From 66-474 sp044464225 (GTDB lineage Bacteria; Pseudomonadota; Gammaproteobacteria; Xanthomonadales; Rhodanobacteraceae), in NCBI GenBank assembly GCA_044464225.1, contig JBIQLN010000002.1, forward strand, positions 248,001 to 312,000: a stretch of DNA of 64,000 nt, given 5' to 3'. Under the pieces are notes generated by a model. It had not been told where the DNA came from and did not search any database. It worked only from the letters and a program-made list of their open reading frames with translations. Position numbers and translations under genes: made by a program. This document shows, in pieces, positions 35,854 to 44,298 of this stretch. Positions within the stretch are counted from its first letter, which is position 1; each line of letters begins with the position of its first letter.

Positions 35854-35867
35854 GCTCTTGGGCTCCC

Positions 35868-37838
35868 TCAGAACGTCAGGTTGAAGCGTCCGTAGATTTG
35901 CAGGTCGTCCTTGCCCGGGGTCTTGCGGCCATCCAGCGGCACCGCGCCATCCATGCGGAACAGCAGGTTGTGCCAGCGCGGCAGCCGGAAGATGAAGCCC
36001 AGCCCCGCGCCGCTGTAGGTCACGGTGTTGTCGCCGTTGCTGCGGTTGCCGCCCGCGTTGGTACCCTGCGCGTAATCCAGGAACGCCTCGAACGACAGCA
36101 GTTCGCGCCACGGTTCGCCGTGGAACGGCGAAGGCTTGTCGGCGAATCCCGGCGCATCGACGTGGTATTCCAGCGAGGTGTAGAACCCGCGGTCGGTCAG
36201 TGCATCGGCGATCGGGTACGCGCGGACGCTGTCCGGGCCGCCGATCACGAACTGCTCCATCGGCACCAGCGCGTCGTTGGTGTACTGCCCCGCGAACTTG
36301 AAGAACACTTGCTGGGTCCGGCCCAGGAACTGGATGCGCGTGTAGCCGAGCTTGGCGACCGTGAAATCGGGCGCGTGGTTGGGACTGACCAGATCCTGCG
36401 GTGCCGAGTCGTCGTGGAGCGCGTGGCGTACCGCCAACGACAGCACGTCGAGGCCATGGAAGCGGCGGTCGGTGTGGTTCATCGCAAAGTCCAGCTGCGC
36501 GACGTCGAAGCGCTGGTCGGACAACTTGAAATCGCGGCTGCCGAGCGAGGACTGCTCGTGGATGTACTGCAGCGAGCTGGTCATCGACAGATCCGGGCGA
36601 TTGACGAACTTCCATTGCGCGCCGCCGAACCAGCGGGACGTGGGTCCGCGCACGTTCAGTGCCGCGAACGGTCCGCTGTTGAGCTGCAGTTCGCTGCGGT
36701 CGGCGCCGACCACCGCGCCGAGCCCCGGCACCTTCACGGTCGGCACGAAATAGGTGAGCGAGCCGTAGGTGTTCTGGTGCGGATCGAACGCGTAGTTGAT
36801 GCCGGCGCTGAGCTTGTCGCCGATGCCCAGCGGCGCGTTCCAGTCGACATTGGCCTCGGCGCGGTAGCGGCCGGTGACGTCGGTGCCGTAGTTGTTGAGG
36901 CCGAGCGTCACCGAAAGCGGGTTCTTTTCCCGCGCCACCATGATGAGGTCGGTCTGGCCGGTCTGCTCGCCGGGCTGGAAGGTCGAGGTCACCGACACGC
37001 CCGGCAGGTCGCGGTCGTACAGCAACGCGGTGTCGACGTCGTCCTTCTGCAGCGCCTTGCCGCGCAGCTTTTCCGCGGGCGCGGCGATCACCCACGGGTA
37101 GTAATGCTTGGCGCCCTGCACTTCGACCTTGCCGATGCGCCCTTCCAGCACGTCGATGTGGACCAGCTTGTCGGCGCCGATGGTCTGCGCCGGCAGATAC
37201 GCCGTCGCGACGATGAAACCGGCCTTGCGATAGCGATCGGTGATGGCATCGGCGACGGCCTGCAACTGGTCGAAGTCGAGCTGCGCGGGCTGGCCCTGGC
37301 TGCCGCCGAGCTTCGCGTATTCAGCGTCCGCGAGCTGCTGCATGCCGGCGGGCGTGATGCCTTGCTTCGGATGCTCGCCCACGCCCTGCACCACGAAGCC
37401 GCTCACCGCGATGCGCTGGCCGGCGCCTGCCTCGGTTGCGCGCTGGCTGACCGGCGGCAGCACGTCGCCTTGCGGCGCGGGCGCGGCACCGGGCAACACG
37501 GCGGCCACGGCACCCGAGGGTTGCACCGCGAACACGGCCACCTCGTCGGACAACCACGCGTGCGCGCCGGGGAAGCCGGCTTGCGCGAGGGCCGCGTTGA
37601 CCGCCGCAACCACCTGTTGCCATTGCGCGGTACCTTGCACCGCGGGCTGTCCGTTCGCCTCCGCGACCTGCCGGTAAGCCTGTTCGATGAGTTTCTGCAC
37701 CGCGGGCGACCCCGCAGGGACGCCGCTGACGAGAATCCTTGGCGTCGCGACGGGTGCGGCGAAAGCCTGTGGCTCGGCGGCCTGCGCGCAAAGGCTGCAG
37801 GCCAGCGTCAGCACGACGACAAGCGCGAACGCTCGCAT
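35868..37838 (-). CDS. TpsB outer-membrane transporter for the adhesin
   Basis: This 656-residue protein has a signal peptide (LVVVLTLACSLCAQAAEP) and an unusually long N-terminal region. A POTRA domain follows (~165–240; GFIVATAYLPAQTI…VLEGRIGKVEV), then a 16-stranded barrel (~300–656) ending in YGRFNLTF with the terminal aromatic. GGPDSVRAYPIADAL is the conserved loop 6 motif (VRGY/F in most, VRAY here). It exports TpsA, whose ATG is 14 bases downstream. The start at 37838 has AGGGGG six bases upstream; the in-frame ATG at 37871 would add 11 polar residues before the signal. It is longer than ShlB or FhaC (~560). Confidence 0.9.
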   Translation of the reverse strand: MRAFALVVVLTLACSLCAQAAEPQAFAAPVATPRILVSGVPAGSPAVQKLIEQAYRQVAEANGQPAVQGTAQWQQVVAAVNAALAQAGFPGAHAWLSDEVAVFAVQPSGAVAAVLPGAAPAPQGDVLPPVSQRATEAGAGQRIAVSGFVVQGVGEHPKQGITPAGMQQLADAEYAKLGGSQGQPAQLDFDQLQAVADAITDRYRKAGFIVATAYLPAQTIGADKLVHIDVLEGRIGKVEVQGAKHYYPWVIAAPAEKLRGKALQKDDVDTALLYDRDLPGVSVTSTFQPGEQTGQTDLIMVAREKNPLSVTLGLNNYGTDVTGRYRAEANVDWNAPLGIGDKLSAGINYAFDPHQNTYGSLTYFVPTVKVPGLGAVVGADRSELQLNSGPFAALNVRGPTSRWFGGAQWKFVNRPDLSMTSSLQYIHEQSSLGSRDFKLSDQRFDVAQLDFAMNHTDRRFHGLDVLSLAVRHALHDDSAPQDLVSPNHAPDFTVAKLGYTRIQFLGRTQQVFFKFAGQYTNDALVPMEQFVIGGPDSVRAYPIADALTDRGFYTSLEYHVDAPGFADKPSPFHGEPWRELLSFEAFLDYAQGTNAGGNRSNGDNTVTYSGAGLGFIFRLPRWHNLLFRMDGAVPLDGRKTPGKDDLQIYGRFNLTF

Positions 37839-37869
37839 CGACCACCCCCTGATTCGTGACGAGTTTCTC

Positions 37870-37875
37870 ATTATC
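37870..37875 (-). promoter_or_regulatory. Candidate -10 of the tpsB–tpsA operon
   Basis: On the minus strand GATAAT (one mismatch to TATAAT) lies about 32 bases before the tpsB ATG, in the 270-base gap 37839–38108 that otherwise shows no gene. No clear -35 is present. Confidence 0.3.
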
Positions 37876-38108
37876 CCATCGGCCCCACGTGGTTGCACCA
37901 GAAAACCGGGTGTCCTGCCGGCGTCCTCCGCGCCCGACAGCCGAGCCTCCATGGCGAATCCGGAAAGGTCCCATGGCCGCGATTTTCCCTTCGTCAACCC
38001 ACACGTTCCGCACGCATCGAGGTCGGCGGCGCGCGTTGCACGCCGCCCTGCCGCCACACATCCGTGACGCAGCGTCGTCCGGCGCCCCTCAGCGCCCGTC
38101 CTGCATGT

Positions 38109-38402
38109 TCAACGTCGCCGGCCCAGCCACCGGCTCCATGCAAACAACCTGGACCACCATGGAAACATCGCCGCGACCGCTTCATCGCGTTCGGCACGCG
38201 GCGCGGCCGCCGGAGGAATGGAACTGCGCGGTACCGTTTCAGCGGCGACCGCGTTGCGCGCCGTGATGCCGCCGCCATCGCACAACATGCCCAGCAGATG
38301 CCGCCGCCGTGCACGGTAATCCTCGCGGCTGATACGGCCGAGCCGGTGCGCCTCGTCCAGCGTGCGGAGACTGCGGTTGATCTCGCGCAGGTGCTCGTTC
38401 AC
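38109..38402 (-). CDS. Small SHOCT-like protein coupled to the T6SS kinase
   Basis: This 97-residue protein starts with GTG at 38402, which overlaps the ppkA stop (GTGA) and so should be translated by re-initiation. Residues ~10–40 (LRTLDEAHRLGRISREDYRA) resemble the SHOCT short C-terminal oligomerisation motif. The C-terminus ends in a Trp-rich stretch (MFPWWSRLFAWSRWLGRRR) that could touch the membrane. I do not recognise the full-length family. The coupling suggests it works with PpkA, possibly for assembly or localisation. Confidence 0.7.
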   Translation of the reverse strand: MNEHLREINRSLRTLDEAHRLGRISREDYRARRRHLLGMLCDGGGITARNAVAAETVPRSSIPPAAAPRAERDEAVAAMFPWWSRLFAWSRWLGRRR

Positions 38403-41400
38403 TTGAGTTCCCTCAGCACCCGGAAGCCCACGTCCTTCTGGGCACTTCCGTTGTCGTCGCGATGCGTGGCCACGGTACATTCGGACCAGTAGTTGTTGTA
38501 GCTGCCGCCACGCACCATGACCTGTCCCCCGCTGACCACCCATTCCCACACGTTGCCGGTCATGTTGACCAGGCCCCACGGATTGGGTTGCCGCCCCCGC
38601 GCGGCAATCGGGCCGCCCACGCCGCCATCCGCGCCGGCCGACGGCGGGATGCAGTTGCTGTCCGGTGCCTGGTTCCAGTCCTGGCCTGCCTTGGCGGCAT
38701 GCAGCCATTCGGCGTCCGTGGGCAGACGGTAGGTGTATCCGGTGACCTGCGTCAACCATGCCGTGTAGGCCTTGGCTTGCGCCAGGTCGATGTCGTCCAC
38801 CGGCAGGCTGCCGCTGCCACCTTTGGCCGTGCATTGGTGGGTTGCGCTGCAGAACTGGTTGAAGTCGTGGGTGGTGATTTCGCTGCGCGACATCGCGAAG
38901 GCCTTGCCCGCGCCCGCGGGAACCACCACCAGCGCCGGGCCGAAACCGCTGCCGATGCGATCGGCGCACACCCGCCCACGACCGGCGAGGCCGGAGCGCG
39001 CGCAGGGATCGGACGGTGCAGTCGGGGTAGCGGGCGCCATCGTCGGTGCGGCCGGCGTGGGTGCCGCTGCAACCGGAGCGCTGGTGCGCGGCGAAAGCGT
39101 TGGGGTTTCCCCCGCAGGCGCCGGAGGCGTGGGCGCCGCACTGGTTGCGGGCAGCTTCGGCGCCGGCTGGGCGGTCGCGACCGATGGCTTCAGGCCATCG
39201 AGCAATTTCGCGAAGGATCCTTCGGGCAACGCGCCGCGCACCTTCAGGGTTTTCTGCAATGCATCCAGTCCCTGGGGATCGGACTTGTCGAGGACTGCCA
39301 GGCGCTCACGCAGCCGCTGGATGTCGTCGGCGCCCATCGACTTGCCGCGCACCCGCATCACGTCGGCAACGAAAACGGCGCGCCCATGCGCATTGCGCAA
39401 ATCGCTGCGCGGACCCAGCGTCTGCAACCCCTTGCCGAGCGTGTCCGCCGCGAGCCGGTACTTGCCGTCTTCGATGAGGCTGCGGGCTTCGCCCAGGTAC
39501 GCTTCGGCGAGCAACTGCGGGCCGTCCCTTTTCAGGAACGGATTGTCGGGTTGCAGGGTGCGGATGCGCGCAAGCGATTCCTCGGCCTTGCCGATGTCAT
39601 GGGCGGCAACGGCGCGCTTCATCGAATTGATGCGCGAATCCACCTCCGCGGCCGAACTTTCCGCGGCGAGCTGCGCCTGTGCCTGCGCCTTCAATGCCGC
39701 CAGGCGGTCGCGCTGCGCAAGCAGCGGCTTGGAGGCCGGAACATGCTGGAGGCCCAGGGCAACCAGCGCCGCGGCGCGTTGCACCTGCGCGGGCGTGTTC
39801 GCCTCGGCGGCCTGCGCGCCGATGACGTTTGCCAGTTTCTGCAGCAACTGCTGCGTGGCGGGCGAATGATCAGCCTGCAGCACGCGCAGGTTGCCGTCCA
39901 CTTCGGCCTGCCATTCCGGCGCCAGCGAAGGTGCGGCGGCCAGTCGCTGCAAAGCCTGGCGCGCTTCGGGCACGGTGTGCTGCGCAAGCACGGCGCCGCT
40001 GGCCGCGGTGGCTTGCTGCTGCGTGGCCAGTTGCGCGGCGCGCTGCTGCAGGCGTTTCGATTGCGGGAACAGCCGCGTCGCCAGCGCCAGCCGCTGCCTG
40101 GCTTCGTCGAGACGCCCGGCATCCAGCGACTGGCCAATGGCGATGTCGTACTTCAATTCCAGTTCCGGGTTGTCGAGCAACGCACTGTGCGGGTCGATCG
40201 CGCGGATCGCGGCGAGCGTCTCGACGACATTGTCGGGCTGGTCCTCGAACAGTGCGCCGGCGGCGGTGCGATCGCTCAACCGGGTATCCAGCGTGTTGAG
40301 CAGACCATTGCGCTGCTGGTCGATGGCGCTGCGGCGGACATCCAACTGCGGCGAAAACAACTTGAGCTTGTCGCGAACCTGGAACACGTGCTGCACGCCC
40401 GCGTAATCGAAGCGTTTGCGTTCGGGATTCCAGTACGCGTCAAGGCGGCCGAGCAGGAACTGGGTGATGACGCTGCTGTACTTGACGACCACCGGACTTT
40501 CGTCGTCGCCGAGCGCAACCAGCGCCTGGTAGGCCTGGTCCTCGTTGGCGTAGTGCTGCGGGTTGCCGGGTGCAAACCGGTCGACCACGCTGGAAACGCG
40601 CTGCATGCCGACGTATCGGCTTGCGCCATATCCGGCCGCCGCCAGCACGATCGCCGCCACTGCGCCATAACCCATCAGCGGCCGGCTGCGTTCGCGCCAG
40701 GTGACGTTGCGCAGACCCTCGATCAGTTCCAGCACGTTGTGCAGGCGCTGTTCGGCGTGGAACGCGACCGCATCCGCCAGGGTCTTGTTCTGGCGCTTGG
40801 TCAGGCCTGGCACCCGCGGCGGCTTGCGGCCCTCCTTCAGCGCGACTTCGGCGCTGACCTTGTCGAACGGATGCTTGCCGGTCAGGAGTTCGTAGGCGAC
40901 GCAGCCGAGGGCGTAAATGTCGTCGGTGGGTTGCGGCTCGCCCCCGCGCAGCATTTCGAGGCTGGCGTAGGCGGGAGTCAACGCGCCCAGCGTACCCGCA
41001 TCGAACACCGTTTCTTCGCCGGCGGTCTCGACGAACTTGCCGGCGCGCGCGATGCCGAAGTCGAACACCTTCGGCACGCCGTCCCTGGTCACCATCACGT
41101 TGCCGGGCTTGAAGTCGGAGTGCACCACGCCCGCCGTGTGCGCGCGCTTCAGCGCCCACGCCATGCCTTCGATCAGCGGCCGGGCCTTCGCCAGCGGCAT
41201 GCCATCGAAGGCTTCCTCGCGGATCAGGGTCTTGAGACTGTTGCCGTCGATGTATTCCATCGTCATGAAGACGATGGTTCCGTCCTTGTCGAAGTCGTAC
41301 ACGCGCACGATGTTGTCGTGCGCGAGCTGTTGCGAACGGCGCGCCTCGCGCTGCAGCGCGATCAGCGAATCGGGATGGCGGCGGAATTCGTCGTTCAGCA

Positions 41401-42037
41401 CCTTCACCGCGACGTACGGGTCGCGGTCGCGCGCTTCCACCTTGCGTTCGTCGCGCGCCAGGTACACGACGCCCATGCCGCCGCGGCCGAGTTCGCGTTC
41501 GAGGAGGAACCGTCCCTTCAGCAGCATGCCGACGGTCGCGTATTCGCCACCCGATTCACCGGCGACGCGCTGCCAGGTCGACGCGTTGAGGCTGCTGTCC
41601 GAACCGACGGTGCCCTGCGTCTGCATCGGACGCGAAGCGGGCTGCACCACCGTCGCGGATTCATCGGCATCGGCGGCTGCAGGCCGCGGCCGGACCAGCG
41701 TGCCGTCATCCTGCGGCGAAGGCACCGGCGCCACGCGGGTGGCATCGCCGGTCGCCGCAAACGGGCCGATGCCCAGCACGCGGGTGGTTTCCGGATCGGG
41801 CTCCTCGTCGGCCGCAGGCGATGCCTGAGCCGGTTGCATGCTCGCGAGCTTGGCGAGCAGCGCGCGCACGATCTGCGGATCGAACCCCTCCTCGTCGCGC
41901 AACCGTTCGAGCCACGCGGTGTCGCGCGCATGTTCCTCCGGTGACACCGCACCGCGCGCCGTCAGCGCGTCGAACATCGCCGGCAACTTGAGTTCGCCGG
42001 AACGGAAGGAAGCAATGAGTTCTTGAAGGGATGCCAT
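38399..42037 (-). CDS. ppkA: T6SS serine/threonine kinase PpkA with sulfatase-modifying-factor domain
   Basis: This 1212-residue protein drives threonine-phosphorylation control of the T6SS. After a ~170-residue regulatory N-terminus comes a kinase domain (~176–450): GRGGMG loop, VAVK with Lys212, HSDFKPGN at 306–313 and DFG at 326–328. The catalytic loop has Ser where most kinases have Arg, making it a non-RD kinase. One membrane segment (AVAAIVLAAAGYGA) follows, then a long helical periplasmic part, a Pro/Ala linker, and a formylglycine-generating-enzyme-like domain (YRLPTDAEWLHAA, NMTGNVWEWV, MVRGGSYNN, GFRVLREL). Two Thr motifs in the N-terminal linker (GTLVRPRP, ATVVQPAS) may be phosphosites. 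It is 11 bases downstream of pppA. Confidence 0.92.
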   Translation of the reverse strand: MASLQELIASFRSGELKLPAMFDALTARGAVSPEEHARDTAWLERLRDEEGFDPQIVRALLAKLASMQPAQASPAADEEPDPETTRVLGIGPFAATGDATRVAPVPSPQDDGTLVRPRPAAADADESATVVQPASRPMQTQGTVGSDSSLNASTWQRVAGESGGEYATVGMLLKGRFLLERELGRGGMGVVYLARDERKVEARDRDPYVAVKVLNDEFRRHPDSLIALQREARRSQQLAHDNIVRVYDFDKDGTIVFMTMEYIDGNSLKTLIREEAFDGMPLAKARPLIEGMAWALKRAHTAGVVHSDFKPGNVMVTRDGVPKVFDFGIARAGKFVETAGEETVFDAGTLGALTPAYASLEMLRGGEPQPTDDIYALGCVAYELLTGKHPFDKVSAEVALKEGRKPPRVPGLTKRQNKTLADAVAFHAEQRLHNVLELIEGLRNVTWRERSRPLMGYGAVAAIVLAAAGYGASRYVGMQRVSSVVDRFAPGNPQHYANEDQAYQALVALGDDESPVVVKYSSVITQFLLGRLDAYWNPERKRFDYAGVQHVFQVRDKLKLFSPQLDVRRSAIDQQRNGLLNTLDTRLSDRTAAGALFEDQPDNVVETLAAIRAIDPHSALLDNPELELKYDIAIGQSLDAGRLDEARQRLALATRLFPQSKRLQQRAAQLATQQQATAASGAVLAQHTVPEARQALQRLAAAPSLAPEWQAEVDGNLRVLQADHSPATQQLLQKLANVIGAQAAEANTPAQVQRAAALVALGLQHVPASKPLLAQRDRLAALKAQAQAQLAAESSAAEVDSRINSMKRAVAAHDIGKAEESLARIRTLQPDNPFLKRDGPQLLAEAYLGEARSLIEDGKYRLAADTLGKGLQTLGPRSDLRNAHGRAVFVADVMRVRGKSMGADDIQRLRERLAVLDKSDPQGLDALQKTLKVRGALPEGSFAKLLDGLKPSVATAQPAPKLPATSAAPTPPAPAGETPTLSPRTSAPVAAAPTPAAPTMAPATPTAPSDPCARSGLAGRGRVCADRIGSGFGPALVVVPAGAGKAFAMSRSEITTHDFNQFCSATHQCTAKGGSGSLPVDDIDLAQAKAYTAWLTQVTGYTYRLPTDAEWLHAAKAGQDWNQAPDSNCIPPSAGADGGVGGPIAARGRQPNPWGLVNMTGNVWEWVVSGGQVMVRGGSYNNYWSECTVATHRDDNGSAQKDVGFRVLRELK

Positions 42038-42048
42038 GAAACCGGAAC

Positions 42049-42768
42049 CTAATCCTGCAGCCGCACGACCACCGCGGAAACGTTGTCACGCGCGGCGCGA
42101 CCCAGCGCGATGTCGAACATCTCGCCCAGTACCGCCTCGGGCGACGCAGACCGCCGGCAAGCCGCTTCGATTTCGGCGTCTGACATTTCCTTGTTGATGC
42201 CGTCGGAACACAGCACGAACTGGGTGCCGGGACGATTGCTCGCCACCACCCAATCCACGAACACGGATTCCTCGGCGCCGATCGCGCGCGTGAGCACGCC
42301 GCCACCTGCCTGCGGCTGCGAGGGGCCACCGGCGAACTGGGTCACGTCATCCTTGACGCCGTACACGTGGTCACGCGTGATCTGGACGAGTTGGTCGTCC
42401 TCGAAGCAATACGCGCGGCTGTCGCCGACCCACCCGCACAACATGAAATCCTTGTCGTGCACCAGCACCACCACCGTCGAACCGATGATGTCCACGCCGC
42501 GCTCCTGCGCAATCCGGCGCAAATCGCCATTGATCCCGGAGAGGGTGTCTTCGATCGATTCGATGAAGTCGAAGGCGCTGCCGTCGCGCGGCAGCGCCGC
42601 GAGACGTTCGACGATCATGCCGCTGGCGTAGTCGCCGGCCGCGTGTCCGCCCAGGCCGTCGGCCACCACCCACAGGCCGGCTTCCTCGCGCACCAGGATC
42701 GCGTCCTCGTTGCGGCGCCGTACCTTGCCGGTGTCGGTGCGCCCGGCCGACTGGAACTTCATCGTCAT
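42049..42768 (-). CDS. pppA: T6SS PP2C-type phosphatase PppA
   Basis: This 239-residue PP2C metal-dependent phosphatase reverses PpkA phosphorylation. All metal-binding motifs are present: RRNEDA (Asp22), VVADGLGGHAAG (Asp37), GDSRAY, LCSDGINKEM (Asp189) and ARDNVSAVV (Asp228). The start at 42768 overlaps the tagF stop (ATGA) and is preceded by GAGGTGGGG; a second ATG two codons on is also possible. It lies between tagF and ppkA, the standard arrangement. Confidence 0.93.
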   Translation of the reverse strand: MTMKFQSAGRTDTGKVRRRNEDAILVREEAGLWVVADGLGGHAAGDYASGMIVERLAALPRDGSAFDFIESIEDTLSGINGDLRRIAQERGVDIIGSTVVVLVHDKDFMLCGWVGDSRAYCFEDDQLVQITRDHVYGVKDDVTQFAGGPSQPQAGGGVLTRAIGAEESVFVDWVVASNRPGTQFVLCSDGINKEMSDAEIEAACRRSASPEAVLGEMFDIALGRAARDNVSAVVVRLQD

Positions 42769-44294
42769 GTCCCCACCTCGATGACCGCCACTGGCCATTG
42801 CGCGGACTCGCCCCCGAGATCCGCGGCGGCCCCGATCCGTGCGCGCACCTCTTCACCGGAACCCGCCTGCAATGCGCCGGCGAGGGCGTCGTCCGAAAGT
42901 CGCAGGAGTGTATCAGTCGCCATCAACAGCAATCGGTCGCCGCGCTCGACATTGCAGCGCACTTCGTCCAGACGCAGCGCATCGGCGGCGCCGACACCCG
43001 GCGCGCGCGGCGCGGCGGCCGGGGACAGGATGCCGGCCAGATCGCCGGGACGCAGCGTGTCCGCTTCGGAAAGCGCGGCCGCGGCATCGACTTCCGTCGT
43101 GAACAATGGTCGCAACCGGCCCCGCCGCCAGTGCCACGCGGCGGCAGCGCCGGCGCGCAGCAATTCGGCACAACCATCGGCGACACGCGCCACCAGCACC
43201 GCCGCATCCTCGGGCACCGGATCGATCAAGTCCCCGCTGCGCTCCCGCAACGACGGGTGCAGCGCCGAAAGCCGCTCGCGCACATCATGCATGCCGGCCA
43301 GCGCTTCGGCCAGCGCTTCCGACACGCGCGTGGCCGCCTGCCGGCGCGGATCGGCCGCGCCGTTGTCGGCGACGATCAGCGTGACCTGTTGCTCATGCCA
43401 CTGCGCGACCGGTGCGGCAACGGGCGGCGATGGCGTGATCTCCGATGGCATATCGTCGCGCTCGTCCGCGATCGGCATCGTGACGTCCGGTGACGAAGGC
43501 ATCGCCAGCAAATCGGCGAGCACGTCGTCCACCTCGCCTTGCGCCGTGGCAGGGTGGTCGAGGACAGGTTCGGCTTGCGGTGTCGGCGCGGTTGCACGCG
43601 GCGCTCCTTGCGCTTCTGCATCGACGAGAAAAGCGCCGTATTCGTCGGGCGCCGGCAAACCATGCGTCGACAGCACCGCGGGCGACATGCGCACACCGCC
43701 GGACGTCCACCACAGGCAGCGATCTCCGGCTTCGACACAACGCATCCACAACGCTGCGAGCTGGCGATCCTCGCCCTTCCGCAACCAACTCGTGCGCACC
43801 GCGCCGCGCCAGTCGCCCCGGAGCGAATCGGTTGCGCCGCTGCCGGCAAGCCATGCCTGCGGATCGGGCAAGGCCTGCACCGCGGCATCGAACGCATCGA
43901 CCGAAACCGTCGCATCGGCACGTGCGCACCGATAAACGTCTTCCACCATCGCGAACCAGCCGCCGGCTTCGGCCACGACACGCGACAACACGTCCGGCGC
44001 TTCGACCGCGTGCGCGAGCACCATCGGGAATCCGCGACCGACACGATCGATCGCCGGCCCCATCACCCCGATCCATGCCGACTCGCCGCATACGCCCGGC
44101 ATCAGTGCGAACCGCCACGCCGGCGCCTCGCGCCAGATGTCGTGCCACGCGTCACCCAACGTCGCGCGCGCGGCGTTCACCGCGACTTCAAAGCCCGCGT
44201 CCCAGGCCGCCACGAAGCCCGGGGGCAGGCGACGCTGCAGGAAGTCTCCGGCGCCGGGGAGCTTGCCGTAGAAGCCCACTTCCCCCCGTGGCAT
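42765..44294 (-). CDS. tagF: T6SS repressor TagF with a degenerate PP2C-like C-terminal domain
   Basis: This 509-residue protein has an N-terminal TagF domain (~1–160; VGFYGKLPGAGDFLQRRLP, WIGVMGPAIDRVGR, FPMVLA), which blocks assembly post-translationally. A Pro/Ala linker follows. Residues ~300–509 look like PP2C: VTLIVADNGA aligns with the VVADGLGG strand, VLVARVADG…AWHWRRGRLRPL with the GDSRAY hairpin, and DRLLLMATDTL with the CSDG strand. The GDSR Asp and the final RDN Asp are missing, so it is probably catalytically dead. Usual TagF proteins are about 250 residues; active TagF–PppA fusions occur in other bacteria. Here an intact PppA follows, overlapping by four bases. Confidence 0.88.
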   Translation of the reverse strand: MPRGEVGFYGKLPGAGDFLQRRLPPGFVAAWDAGFEVAVNAARATLGDAWHDIWREAPAWRFALMPGVCGESAWIGVMGPAIDRVGRGFPMVLAHAVEAPDVLSRVVAEAGGWFAMVEDVYRCARADATVSVDAFDAAVQALPDPQAWLAGSGATDSLRGDWRGAVRTSWLRKGEDRQLAALWMRCVEAGDRCLWWTSGGVRMSPAVLSTHGLPAPDEYGAFLVDAEAQGAPRATAPTPQAEPVLDHPATAQGEVDDVLADLLAMPSSPDVTMPIADERDDMPSEITPSPPVAAPVAQWHEQQVTLIVADNGAADPRRQAATRVSEALAEALAGMHDVRERLSALHPSLRERSGDLIDPVPEDAAVLVARVADGCAELLRAGAAAAWHWRRGRLRPLFTTEVDAAAALSEADTLRPGDLAGILSPAAAPRAPGVGAADALRLDEVRCNVERGDRLLLMATDTLLRLSDDALAGALQAGSGEEVRARIGAAADLGGESAQWPVAVIEVGT

Positions 44295-44298
44295 CCGT

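Noticed and set aside
31327..35895. 1522-codon open frame on the plus strand opposite tpsA
   Set aside because: It is antisense to the repeat-rich tpsA, follows its repeats exactly, has Arg/Ala/Gly-biased composition and no start signal. It results from high GC and lack of stops, not from a gene.
35854..37095. Upstream extension of the tpsA frame to 37095
   Set aside because: It overlaps tpsB in another frame, and the sequence before the ATG at 35853 is Arg-rich with no signal peptide. The ATG at 35853 has a good ribosome-binding site followed by the signal region.
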